Assembly (NCBI GenBank): GCA_018056705.1
Contig: JAGPFE010000001.1
Coordinates: 159,239-223,238 of the forward strand
Direction of reading: 5' to 3'
Length of the DNA: 64,000 nucleotides
DNA from: Candidatus Hydrogenedentota bacterium
GTDB lineage: Bacteria > Hydrogenedentota > Hydrogenedentia > Hydrogenedentales > CAITNO01
The notes under the pieces are model-generated. The model made no database searches. It had not been told where the DNA came from and worked only from the letters and a program-made list of their open reading frames with translations. A program made the translations under genes and the position numbers. Below, one piece after another: positions 1 through 7,693 of this stretch. Positions within the stretch are counted from its first letter, which is position 1. Each line of letters opens with the position of its first letter.

Positions 1-310
1 TACCGTCCGGGATGATCCGCTGATTCAGGCCCATCACCACCATGGTCCATTGACCGGGTTCCACCAGGTTTTCAGCAAAACTTTTCTCACCTTCCCGCAC
101 CGCAGACCCCGGGGCAACCCCAACCGGTTCCAGTTTTTCCGGATCATATCTCAACGTATAGTTGAGAGCGGCCGTTTCACCGCCATCGGCGAGCTGGACC
201 GTTACGATCAGGCGATCTGATTCAATTGTCCCCTGCGGCGTCAACCTCGCGTCTTCCGCCATGCCGCTGTACGCCGCTGTCACCCCCGCCACCAGCCACC
301 CGATCATCAC
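1..310 (-). CDS. Exported cohesin-like domain protein, 5' part only
   Basis: The reading frame runs off the left edge of the window, so only about 100 N-terminal residues are visible. It opens GTG-ATG, followed by a short hydrophobic stretch (IGWLVAGVTAAYSG) that looks like a signal peptide. The following residues, including VTVQLADGG and LNYTLRYDPEKLEPVGV, resemble the first strands of cohesin-type domains, which are surface binding modules. I infer an exported protein; the rest of its architecture is unseen. No clear ribosome binding site precedes the start, and a good promoter lies only about 10-40 bases upstream, so the transcript may be nearly leaderless. The frame stays open further upstream with an ATG near 433, but that would bury the signal peptide inside the protein. 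Confidence 0.55.
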   Translation of the reverse strand, partial: MMIGWLVAGVTAAYSGMAEDARLTPQGTIESDRLIVTVQLADGGETAALNYTLRYDPEKLEPVGVAPGSAVREGEKSFAENLVEPGQWTMVVMGLNQRIIPDG

Positions 311-319
311 TCTGTTGAT

Positions 320-348
320 ATTGTAGCAGATACTGCCGGAATCTTCAA
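320..348 (-). promoter_or_regulatory. Sigma70-like promoter of the cohesin-like gene
   Basis: Read on the minus strand, TTGAAG and TACAAT are separated by 17 bases. The predicted transcript start, near 313, falls just before the GTG-ATG start of the gene, leaving almost no 5' leader. Confidence 0.5.
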
Positions 349-585
349 GACGGTGAACTCGGAAAAACCGGAAATTCAATGTAGCCTGTTTTGATCCCAA
401 GTAATTGAAATGTAAAGAAATACAACGAAACATCCCTGAGATTCCCCAAGAGAATAAGACAAGGCGCAGGTTAACGGAACTTTTTCGCGCAAGCAAAAAA
501 GTAATATGAATTACATTTATAATCCAAGGGAGAATGGCCAGTTTTCCGACTTCTCGCGGGGTCCCTTTTTCTGTAGAAAAGGAAA

Positions 586-1158
586 TCACCGGACATCTCC
601 CGACGTATCGGAGGATTGCCCCGACAAGGAAACTGGGGACTGGTCCAAGTGATCCCTGGCCGATGGCGCGTGTCCGCTAGGAAGCAGGGTTTTCATGTGT
701 TCGAATACCCGTAAGCCCCACCAGAGACTGTAGGCCAGGACCAGCAGAAACAGGTACAAGGCGCAAAGCAACTTCGCGGATACTGCCCCAACCAGCAGGT
801 ATTTCATCGCCGGGTACGGCACGGCGAGGTAGTCGGGCAGTAACTGGAGATCAACGGGCATGAAAGCGACCAGGGCGATAAGTCCGGTTTCCACGGTCCG
901 GGCCAGCGCGCCGCTTTCATCATGCCCCGCTTCCCCGCAGCGGCTGTACACGAAAACCATCATAAAAACCACCCATCCCAGGGTAATGGACCATGGGGAA
1001 TTTACGAGGGCGTGCTGTCCGGCCACTGCTCCCAGGTCGCGGAAGTACCAGAAAGCCGCCTCGGGAAAAAGGCCCAGGAGAAAAAAAAGGGTCCATAGGG
1101 CCACCAGGCATAAAGACCACCCATTTACCGAATCCCATGTCTTCTGGTTATCTGTCAT
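586..1158 (-). CDS. Hypothetical polytopic membrane protein (190 aa)
   Basis: I do not recognise a family. Starting at MTDNQKTWD, the protein shows about four hydrophobic segments: one near residues 14-32, one near 55-72, and a long region around 88-155 that probably spans the membrane twice. A polar Ser/Asp-rich tail of about 30 residues follows. This start is chosen because GGAAAGGTGG lies upstream of the ATG; the frame is open for another 49 residues upstream, but that extension overlaps the divergent oxidoreductase promoter and looks non-coding. It stands alone on the minus strand, divergent from the Tat oxidoreductase. Confidence 0.6.
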   Translation of the reverse strand: MTDNQKTWDSVNGWSLCLVALWTLFFLLGLFPEAAFWYFRDLGAVAGQHALVNSPWSITLGWVVFMMVFVYSRCGEAGHDESGALARTVETGLIALVAFMPVDLQLLPDYLAVPYPAMKYLLVGAVSAKLLCALYLFLLVLAYSLWWGLRVFEHMKTLLPSGHAPSARDHLDQSPVSLSGQSSDTSGDVR

Positions 1159-1220
1159 AAAACCCGGGCCACCTTTCCATAGTCCATCTTCGGGATACGG
1201 GAAGATTATCCCTGATTTGC

Positions 1221-1249
1221 TTGATACGGAACACACCGACGCGTAAGAT
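1221..1249 (+). promoter_or_regulatory. Sigma70-like promoter of the Gfo/Idh/MocA gene
   Basis: TTGATA and TAAGAT are separated by 17 bases, giving a predicted start near 1256 and a leader of about 48 bases that ends in the ribosome binding site GGAAAGGAGAG. Confidence 0.6.
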
Positions 1250-1303
1250 ACCCATAATGGTAACTTTATCACGAACCCCCTAATTAGTGGAAAGGAGAGA
1301 ACC

Positions 1304-2665
1304 ATGACAACCCGGCATCAGCAGGAAGCGCCCCGCGGTAACGCCCTGTCTCGGCGGGATTTTGTGCGGCTCGCGACAGGAGCGGCCGCCGTGGGGCCCG
1401 CGATCATTGCCGCCCGTGCCCTGGGGGCGGATGACGTCCCTCCAGCCAGCGAGCGGCTCACCCTGGGACTGATTGGTTGCGGCGGCCAGGGACGTCACAT
1501 CATGGGCGCGGCCATCCAGTTCAAGCAGGTTGAAGTGGCCGGCGTGTGCGACGTTAACGAGAAAAACCGCGAAGAGGCCCTGAAAATTCTGCGGGACCGG
1601 TATAACCGGGATGACTTCGCCCAGTATAAGGATTATCGTGAACTGCTGGCCCGCCCGGATATTGACGCCGTGCTGATTGCCACGCCTGATCACTGGCACG
1701 CGCTCGTGTGCATCGAAGCGGCGCGGCAGAAAAAGGCCGTCTACTGCGAGAAACCCCTGACCTGGTCTCTGGGCGAAGGCCGGGCCGTGGTCAACGCCGT
1801 GAAAAAGGCGGGCGTGGTCTTTCAGGTCGGCAGCATGCAGCGTTCTTCCGCGGAAATGAAATACGCGTGTGAGGTGGTTCGAAACGGTTACCTGGGGAAA
1901 ATCACCCACATCAATGTTGGACTTCCAGATGGCGGCCACGCCAAGTGGGTGGAAGAATGGCCCGCCCCACCCGCGTGGCTGGACTACGATTTTTACGTGG
2001 GGCCCGCGGAGTGGATTCCCTACCACGAAAATCGACTGGACTGGGACTGGCGCTGGCACATGAATTTTGGCGGCGGCCAGATGATGGACTGGATCGGCCA
2101 TCACGGCGATATCGCCCACATGGGGATGGGTTGGGACGAAAAAGGACCAGTAGAGGTCACCCCGGTTTTGTGGGAGTACTCCACGGAAAAGAACAACCTG
2201 TACAACGGTCCCAAGAATTACATTTTTGACTGCCTGTACGAGGATGGCACCACCATGCGGGTTGGGAATCAGGCATCCATGCCCGAGGTGTTCCGTGAAT
2301 GCGGAGATACCGGGACGCAGTGGTTCGGAGACAACGATCAGTGGATTTTCGTCTCCCGGGGTGGTCTCAAGGCGAGTAATCCCGATCTGCTGAAGATCAA
2401 GTTCAAGGACAGCGACTTCCGCTTCCGGAAAGAACGCAACCACATGCGCGATTTTCTGGACTGCGCGCGGGAGAAACGGGAGTGCATCGCGCCGGTGGAA
2501 GCCGGGCATCGTTCCGCTTCCATCGGCCACCTCGGAAAAATCGCCTGCCTGCATTGGGCTCACCTGAAATGGGATTACGTGAACGAGCGGATTACGAACC
2601 ACGAATCCCTGAACAGCGTGCTCACCCGGCACTACCGGGAGGGATACACCTTGCCCACGACGTGA
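1304..2665 (+). CDS. Tat-exported Gfo/Idh/MocA family oxidoreductase
   Basis: This is an NAD(P)-dependent sugar or polyol oxidoreductase of the Gfo/Idh/MocA superfamily, probably working in the periplasm. The N-terminus carries a twin-arginine signal (SRRDFV, Arg17-Arg18, followed by a hydrophobic Ala/Gly-rich stretch to about residue 43). The Rossmann fold follows, with GLIGCGGQG at about 55-63, and the family motif CEKPLTW lies at about 148-154. The C-terminal half contains the Trp-rich substrate domain usual in the planctomycete/Hydrogenedentes-type members. The length (453 aa) is normal. A strong ribosome binding site precedes ATG. It is monocistronic: it has its own promoter and a good terminator. 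The substrate cannot be read from the sequence; Tat export fits a protein that folds around its cofactor before leaving the cytoplasm. Confidence 0.9.
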   Translation: MTTRHQQEAPRGNALSRRDFVRLATGAAAVGPAIIAARALGADDVPPASERLTLGLIGCGGQGRHIMGAAIQFKQVEVAGVCDVNEKNREEALKILRDRYNRDDFAQYKDYRELLARPDIDAVLIATPDHWHALVCIEAARQKKAVYCEKPLTWSLGEGRAVVNAVKKAGVVFQVGSMQRSSAEMKYACEVVRNGYLGKITHINVGLPDGGHAKWVEEWPAPPAWLDYDFYVGPAEWIPYHENRLDWDWRWHMNFGGGQMMDWIGHHGDIAHMGMGWDEKGPVEVTPVLWEYSTEKNNLYNGPKNYIFDCLYEDGTTMRVGNQASMPEVFRECGDTGTQWFGDNDQWIFVSRGGLKASNPDLLKIKFKDSDFRFRKERNHMRDFLDCAREKRECIAPVEAGHRSASIGHLGKIACLHWAHLKWDYVNERITNHESLNSVLTRHYREGYTLPTT

Positions 2666-2691
2666 GGGGCAACCCAAGCACTGAAACCAAG

Positions 2692-2730
2692 CGGCGGTGT
2701 CCCGGGAAATCCGGGGCACCGCCGTTTTTT
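2692..2730 (+). terminator. Intrinsic terminator after the oxidoreductase gene
   Basis: A 14-base-pair GC-rich stem (CGGCGGTGTCCCGG with its partner, one T-G pair) closes a GAAAT loop and is followed by TTTTTT. Confidence 0.9.
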
Positions 2731-2741
2731 CAGCCTCAGAC

Positions 2742-3533
2742 TCAGGTGAGCAGCTTGGCTATTTTCTGCATGAAATCGCCGACTTTCGCGCCATACTCGG
2801 GTGAACCATCATTAACCACCATTCCCCGTCCCATGGCATCCACGAGATCCACCTGGTTGGCCAGCAGGGGTAATGCGTCTTCGATGCTGCGGAACCGCAT
2901 GTGAACGAAGGGACGGCGGCGGGTGTAGACGCCGCGGCCCGCCTGGGTATTGCCCGCTTTTACCCGGAGGTAACAAGCGATATCCGTGCCATCCACCGAC
3001 CATTGGTAAATCCGTTCAGGCTGTCGGGCCGTCCACTCCTTCATTTCGGGGTCTCCGGCCTTGTTCAACTGGCTGAGCGCGGTGCTGACCATATAAAGGG
3101 TCATTTTTACCTTAAGGCGGGCCTGTAACGGGTTTTTCGGCTTCGCGTCCGGCATCAGCAACTTGAGCCCCAGCAGTATCCCAAGCACGCGCACAAAGAG
3201 ACCGAATCGGGTGAAGAGCCCCTTCAGGAGTGGCCCGAGTCGCGGCAGGGCCGGCCGTCCGGCAAAGAACGCGTTCATGGCTCGCAGCGAGGGGAACGAG
3301 AACACGAGATCCGGCTGTTCCGCCTTGTCCATGACCAGTTGAAACTGGCCCTGATCCAGCACGATATGAGCGGCCATCGGGTATTCGGGATCATCCGCGT
3401 CGAACTGTACCACGCCCCGGACATTCCTGAACCGCTCGCGGATCTTCGGGTCTTCTTCCAGCATGACCTTTATGACTGGAAGTACCGCCCGTAACGCGAT
3501 TCGGGCGGCCAGCACATCTTCCCGTACGCTCAT
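2742..3533 (-). CDS. SCP2-like lipid-binding protein B (263 aa)
   Basis: This is the last gene of the five-gene minus-strand operon. The sequence resembles the SCP2 sterol/lipid-carrier fold in two places: VQFDADDP...LVFSFPSLRAMNAFFAG at about residues 42-93, and RPFVHMRFRSIEDALPLL...GRGMVVNDGSPEYG at about 207-253. Both have the family's pattern of a beta strand, a helix entered by an S/R-hydrophobic turn, and a Gly-rich end. The middle (about 100-150) is strongly hydrophobic (LFVRVLGILLGLKLL) and could be a membrane or ligand-tunnel segment. There is no signal peptide, so it should be cytoplasmic or face the inner membrane. It begins 43 bases after the transketolase C-terminal gene. It shares length, layout and weak similarity with the first gene of the operon, suggesting an ancient duplication. 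The SCP2 assignment rests on pattern only. Confidence 0.6.
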   Translation of the reverse strand: MSVREDVLAARIALRAVLPVIKVMLEEDPKIRERFRNVRGVVQFDADDPEYPMAAHIVLDQGQFQLVMDKAEQPDLVFSFPSLRAMNAFFAGRPALPRLGPLLKGLFTRFGLFVRVLGILLGLKLLMPDAKPKNPLQARLKVKMTLYMVSTALSQLNKAGDPEMKEWTARQPERIYQWSVDGTDIACYLRVKAGNTQAGRGVYTRRRPFVHMRFRSIEDALPLLANQVDLVDAMGRGMVVNDGSPEYGAKVGDFMQKIAKLLT

Positions 3534-3576
3534 ACCTGTCTACCTTCCAGCGGAGTATCCGTTCCGGTCTCCGCGG

Positions 3577-4596
3577 TCAGATTTCGTCCTCCCAGCTTTC
3601 GTCCGCTTCAAACTCCCGTCCCATCATGGCCCGGACCTTGTCCACGATCCCATCCGCGTCGATCCCGAACATGTGCTGCAGGTCTTCGGGATAGCCATGG
3701 GGCGTGAAGACATCGGGAATACCGAGTTTCTCGAAAACGCATCCTTTTCCGGACGCCGCGATAACATCCGCGACGGCGGAGCCCATGCCGCCCACGATGT
3801 TGTGATCTTCCACGGTCAGGATCCGGCGCGTATCCATGACGGCCTTGAAGATCGCTTCCTCGTCAATTGGCTTGATGGTGTGCAGGTTCAGCACCCGCAC
3901 GCTCAGGTGGTCATCCCGTTCCAGGATTTCGGCGGCCTCCACGGCGTGGTAGACCGTCGGGCCACAGGCGATGACCGTGATGTCCGTGCCCGGCCGCATT
4001 TCCACGGCCTTTCCGATGGTGAAATCCTCCGGCTCCGCCTTGTAAACCGGGGGCTCGAATCCCCGACCTATCCGGATGTAAACCGGCCCGTCGATATCCA
4101 GGCATTTTTTGACGGCCGCGGCGGTTTCGTACCCGTCCGCGGGCACGATCACCGTGAGGTTGGCGAAAGCCCGAACGATGGAAATATCTTCCAGGGCATG
4201 GTGCGTGGTTCCCGCGGAACCAAAGGATGTGCCCCCGTGGGTGGCGATAACCTTGACGTTAAGGTTCTGGTAACAGACGTCGGTGCGCAGGAATTCGCAG
4301 GCCCGCATGGAAGCGAATACCGAGAAGGTGGACACGAACGGCACCAGTCCCACCTTGGCCATACCCGCGGCGACACCGAACATGTTCTGCTCCGCGATGC
4401 CGAAATTGAAAAAGCGATCTGGAAACTTGTCGCCGAACGCGCCGATCTGGGTGGACTTGGCCAGGTCGGCGGTCAGGCCAACGATGTCCTCCCGCACGCC
4501 TCCCAGGTCACTCAGGACGATGCCGTAGATTTCCCGGGCGCTCAGTTTCGTGGCGTCATAGCAGGTCCAGGTCAACGTGCTTTCCACACCGGCCAT
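3577..4596 (-). CDS. Transketolase-like protein, pyrimidine and C-terminal half
   Basis: This is the second half of a split, two-gene transketolase (339 aa), which moves two-carbon ketol units using thiamine diphosphate. The pyrimidine-binding domain carries FFNFGIAEQNMFG at about residues 62-74, with the catalytic Glu at about 69. It is followed by the phosphate/substrate loop region (ATHGGTSFGSAGTTHHALEDI) and by the C-terminal swivelling domain with VRVLNLHTIKPID. Split transketolases of this length are usual in archaea and in many secondary-metabolite or surface-sugar clusters, so the donor and acceptor need not be pentose-pathway sugars. The gene begins five bases after the N-terminal half gene stops, so the two subunits are almost certainly translated together. 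Confidence 0.9.
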   Translation of the reverse strand: MAGVESTLTWTCYDATKLSAREIYGIVLSDLGGVREDIVGLTADLAKSTQIGAFGDKFPDRFFNFGIAEQNMFGVAAGMAKVGLVPFVSTFSVFASMRACEFLRTDVCYQNLNVKVIATHGGTSFGSAGTTHHALEDISIVRAFANLTVIVPADGYETAAAVKKCLDIDGPVYIRIGRGFEPPVYKAEPEDFTIGKAVEMRPGTDITVIACGPTVYHAVEAAEILERDDHLSVRVLNLHTIKPIDEEAIFKAVMDTRRILTVEDHNIVGGMGSAVADVIAASGKGCVFEKLGIPDVFTPHGYPEDLQHMFGIDADGIVDKVRAMMGREFEADESWEDEI

Positions 4597-4601
4597 AGTT
4601 T

Positions 4602-5432
4602 TTACTCCTCTCCGATTGAAGCCTTGGCCTTGGCCACAAGATCAGCGCTCAGTCCGCCGTAGTGCCATGCCGCCTTGTTTTCCATGAAATCAACCCCTTT
4701 GCCTTTCACCGTGTTGCAGATAACAATAGCCGGTCCTTTGTCCCAGGCGATCGCCGCTTCGATCGCGTCCGACAAGGCATCCAGGTCGTGGCCATCCACT
4801 TCCCAGACCTGCCAGTTAAACGCGCGCCATTTGTCCGCCACGGGATCCAGGGACATCACGTCTTCCGTGTTACCGTCGATCATGAAGTGATTGCGATCGA
4901 GCAGAGCCACCAGGTTGGATACCTTGTGATGCGCGGCGGCCATGGCGGCTTCCCAGATGGAGCCCTCGTTACTCTCTCCGTCCCCAATCACGCAGAACAC
5001 GCGGAAGGATTTCTTGAGTACCCGGGCCCCCAGGGCCATTCCCAGCGCTTCGCTCAGGCCGTGTCCCATGGATCCCGTGGATACTTCGCATCCCACCGCT
5101 TTTTTTGAGTCGAGGTGCATGCCGAGGTTTGATCCGGTCTTATTGAACGCTTTCAGTTCATCGAACGGGAAAAAACCCCGCCGTCCAAGGACTACCGCGT
5201 GACCAAGCCCGCCGTGTCCCTTGGAAAGCACGAAACGGTCCCGGTCTTCCCATTTCGGGTTCGCGGGATCGATCTTCATGTATTTCCAGTACAGCAACAC
5301 GAGCATTTCGACCATGCTCAACGAACCGCCGATGTGGGCGCCCCCGGACCACCCGGTAACATCCACCATGTCCCGGCGCAGGGAAGCGCAGAGTTTCCTG
5401 AATCGCTCTCTTTCTTCCGTGGTGAGTGCCAT
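4602..5432 (-). CDS. Transketolase-like protein, thiamine-diphosphate-binding N-terminal half
   Basis: This is the first half of the split transketolase (276 aa). The diphosphate-binding features are complete: GGAHIGGSLS at about residues 30-39, LSKGHGG at 69-75, STGSMGHGL at 119-127 and the GDGESNEGSIWEA motif at 151-163, ending in the Asn of LLDRN near 182. It pairs with the adjacent C-terminal half to form a heterotetrameric enzyme. It follows the aminotransferase gene by 15 bases. Coupling to a PLP aminotransferase suggests that an amino-keto sugar, or its amino-polyol product, is made or cleaved here. Confidence 0.9.
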   Translation of the reverse strand: MALTTEERERFRKLCASLRRDMVDVTGWSGGAHIGGSLSMVEMLVLLYWKYMKIDPANPKWEDRDRFVLSKGHGGLGHAVVLGRRGFFPFDELKAFNKTGSNLGMHLDSKKAVGCEVSTGSMGHGLSEALGMALGARVLKKSFRVFCVIGDGESNEGSIWEAAMAAAHHKVSNLVALLDRNHFMIDGNTEDVMSLDPVADKWRAFNWQVWEVDGHDLDALSDAIEAAIAWDKGPAIVICNTVKGKGVDFMENKAAWHYGGLSADLVAKAKASIGEE

Positions 5433-5447
5433 GACGCGAATCCTCGT

Positions 5448-6743
5448 CTATTCGATTCCGTTACCGAAACGTTTTTTGATTGTCCTGAACGCGGCGTCGC
5501 ATATTTCCAGCGTTTTCTGGATATCCTGCTCCGTGTGTGCCGTGGAAATAAACCAGTTGTGGTGTGACGTGAAATAGGCGCCCCGTCGGGTACATTCCGC
5601 GCACCAGTACTGGTGAAGCGTCATGGTCGGGTCATCCGTAATTCTCAGGTAGGGCATGGACGGTTCTCCGGAAACCTTGAGGGTATATCCGTGAGACTTT
5701 GCGACCTCCACCATGCCGTTGAGTAATTTCTCCCCGGTTTCCCGCAGGAGGGCCGGGGCGTCGAGTCGTTTCAATTCTTTCAGCGTGGCCAGGGCAGCCG
5801 CCATGGGCCCCGCGCCAAACCAGAACGACCCGGTATGGAAAACCCGTCCCACATCCTTGCGCAGCGACTCCACGCCGACCATCGCCGAAATGGGATAGCC
5901 GTTGCCGATCGCCTTGCTGAAACAGATCAGGTCTGGCTTGAACCCGTACAGTTCGCAGGAACCACCCAGATGGAGCCGGAACCCCGCGCGCACATCATCG
6001 ATGATGAACACCACGCCGTGCTTCCGAAGAAGCCGGGAGACCTCGTCCCAGTATCCGGGGGCAGGTAACTCGTTGTCCGCGAAAACGGGATGGTGATACG
6101 GACTTGAGATGAATCCAGCGACATCCCCCGCGTTTTCCTCGAGCACCTGCCGCAGGGCGTTGACGTCGTTCCATGGGATACGGATCACGTGGGTCCAGTC
6201 ATCGGGGATCAGCCCGTGATGTCCGGGCGACTGCATCCACGGGGTGGTGCCATGATACCCGCCCTTAATCGCGATGATTTTGCGCCTTCCGGTAGCCGCC
6301 CGGGCGGTCATGACGGCCAGATTGGTCACGTCCGCGCCGTTTTTGGCGAAAAAGGCCCAGTCCGCGATGGGAACGAGTTCACAGAGGTACTCGGCCAGTT
6401 CCACCATGACCGGAGCGGCCAGCGTGCCGGTGTCACTTTTGGCCACCTGGGTTTTGAATGCTTCATCTACTACTGGGTTCTTGTATCCCAAGATCATCGG
6501 CCCATAAGCGCACATGTAATCGATGAATTCGTGACCGTCCACGTCCCTGAAACGGGAGCCTTCTGCCCAGTCCGAGAAAAAGGGGTAGGCTTCAGGGGGC
6601 ACGCAGGGAGGTGGACCAAAGTGCCCGTATATGCCGCCCGGGATTACCCGGCAGGCCCGTTCCAGCAGGGCCCGGGACCTGGGATAAGTAAATCCCTCCC
6701 CCCGCTCCGTCGTGTTTTCCAGCATCTCGTTTTTTTCGGTCAT
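5448..6743 (-). CDS. Class III (glutamate-1-semialdehyde type) aminotransferase
   Basis: This is a PLP enzyme of the glutamate-1-semialdehyde aminomutase / class III aminotransferase family (431 aa). The N-terminal arm ends in RVIPGGIYGHFGP. Substrate and phosphate sites include FFAKNGADVTNLA and GGYHGTTPWM. The PLP-contacting Asp is in FIIDDVRAGFR, where the usual D-E-V is D-D-V, and the Schiff-base Lys is in FSKAIGNGYP. It is unlikely to be the haem-pathway enzyme HemL: it sits between a lipid-binding protein and a transketolase pair, and the PPPCVPPEAYPF segment is not typical of HemL. I chose the ATG at 6743 because GGGAGG precedes it by seven bases; an earlier ATG at 6767 overlaps the upstream gene. 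Confidence 0.85.
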   Translation of the reverse strand: MTEKNEMLENTTERGEGFTYPRSRALLERACRVIPGGIYGHFGPPPCVPPEAYPFFSDWAEGSRFRDVDGHEFIDYMCAYGPMILGYKNPVVDEAFKTQVAKSDTGTLAAPVMVELAEYLCELVPIADWAFFAKNGADVTNLAVMTARAATGRRKIIAIKGGYHGTTPWMQSPGHHGLIPDDWTHVIRIPWNDVNALRQVLEENAGDVAGFISSPYHHPVFADNELPAPGYWDEVSRLLRKHGVVFIIDDVRAGFRLHLGGSCELYGFKPDLICFSKAIGNGYPISAMVGVESLRKDVGRVFHTGSFWFGAGPMAAALATLKELKRLDAPALLRETGEKLLNGMVEVAKSHGYTLKVSGEPSMPYLRITDDPTMTLHQYWCAECTRRGAYFTSHHNWFISTAHTEQDIQKTLEICDAAFRTIKKRFGNGIE

Positions 6744-6759
6744 GACGAAGCCTCCCACG

Positions 6760-7521
6760 CTATGCAAGATACCGCTCCAGGCGGTCCATGATCAGCGACA
6801 CGTTATCCACCAGTGGAATCAGTCCCTCGATCCGGGTCAGGCCCAGCCCGATGGCCGCGAACCCTGTTTCTTTCCCCGTCAGGACAATTCGCGCGGCATC
6901 GAGATCCCTGAAAAGCATCCGGGCCGTAACTCGCTCCGGTTTACCCAGTCCTGCCGTGAACCTTCCCCCCTCTTTTCTGATCCAGCCGGAAAACGCTCCG
7001 TCCAGCGTCGCGATTTCCAGCACGCCCTCCGGGGTGGCCGCCGCCAGCTTGGCGCAGGTTCCTTCTTCTTCGGCAAGTACCGGCACCGCCCGCACCGCCG
7101 CGTTCAGCATCAAGCGGGTACTCAGGTGTTCTTCTTCTTTACTTCGAAGCGTGATACCTGGGCGCGTCAGGGTTTGCAGGCGGGTGCCCAGTTCCGTGAA
7201 TTCCTTTTTCAGAAAGGAGAGCCGCCCGATACCTTTAACGGGAACTGGCGGAAGTCCCTCGTTACGGAACATCCGGTTCAGGTGGATGGCCGATAACAGC
7301 ACCAGGCCGATCGTTACGCCTTCCGGTTTTCCAATACCATGGCTTGCCCCATCGGGAGAAAACCGGATCCATCCTTCCGGTCCCCCAAGGGCCTTGAACC
7401 AGGTGGTCTCCCGCCACGTGCGGCTTCGCTCACGGAACAACGGATCCGTGTTGGCCACTTCGGCAAGCAGTCCCAGTACCACTTCCAGGTTCAGCCGCGC
7501 CTGTAAAATATCGGCTCCCAT
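6760..7521 (-). CDS. SCP2-like lipid-binding protein A (253 aa)
   Basis: This is the first gene of the five-gene operon. The C-terminal region, about residues 178-253 (ARMLFRDLDAARIVLTGK, then IGLGLTRIEGLIPLVDNVSLIMDRL), has the recognisable ending of an SCP2-like hydrophobic-ligand carrier. A weaker copy of the same fold is suggested by IRFSPDGASHGIGKPEGVTIG at about 53-73. It parallels the operon's last gene, which has the same two-part layout and similar length. There is no signal peptide. The start ATG has GGGAGA six bases upstream, and the stop codon lies 16 bases before the aminotransferase start. The carrier role is inferred; the ligand is unknown. Confidence 0.55.
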   Translation of the reverse strand: MGADILQARLNLEVVLGLLAEVANTDPLFRERSRTWRETTWFKALGGPEGWIRFSPDGASHGIGKPEGVTIGLVLLSAIHLNRMFRNEGLPPVPVKGIGRLSFLKKEFTELGTRLQTLTRPGITLRSKEEEHLSTRLMLNAAVRAVPVLAEEEGTCAKLAAATPEGVLEIATLDGAFSGWIRKEGGRFTAGLGKPERVTARMLFRDLDAARIVLTGKETGFAAIGLGLTRIEGLIPLVDNVSLIMDRLERYLA

Positions 7522-7693
7522 GGTGTGTCTCCCGTCTCCACTTCCATAATCTCACTCAAAACTAACAATTCCGGATCCACGATTGCAACCTTATGCTCTG
7601 AAATCTGGACCCCGTAAGAGTCTAAGCGGTACCATAATCCCGCTTCCAGTTCAGCAGCGGTATTTCCATGTCGCCAGTTCAAGGATTAACCCC

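Noticed and set aside
1280..2719. 479-residue open frame antisense to the oxidoreductase gene, and similar long antisense frames such as 3463-4662, 13903-14955 and 51146-52672
   Set aside because: High-GC coding sequence leaves the opposite strand open. These products are rich in His, Arg, Gly and Pro, show no domain, and overlie strongly supported genes.
7491..7682. 63-residue minus-strand frame overlapping the start of the first operon gene
   Set aside because: It overlaps the SCP2-like gene start in another frame and has no ribosome binding site; the region is more likely the divergent promoter space.
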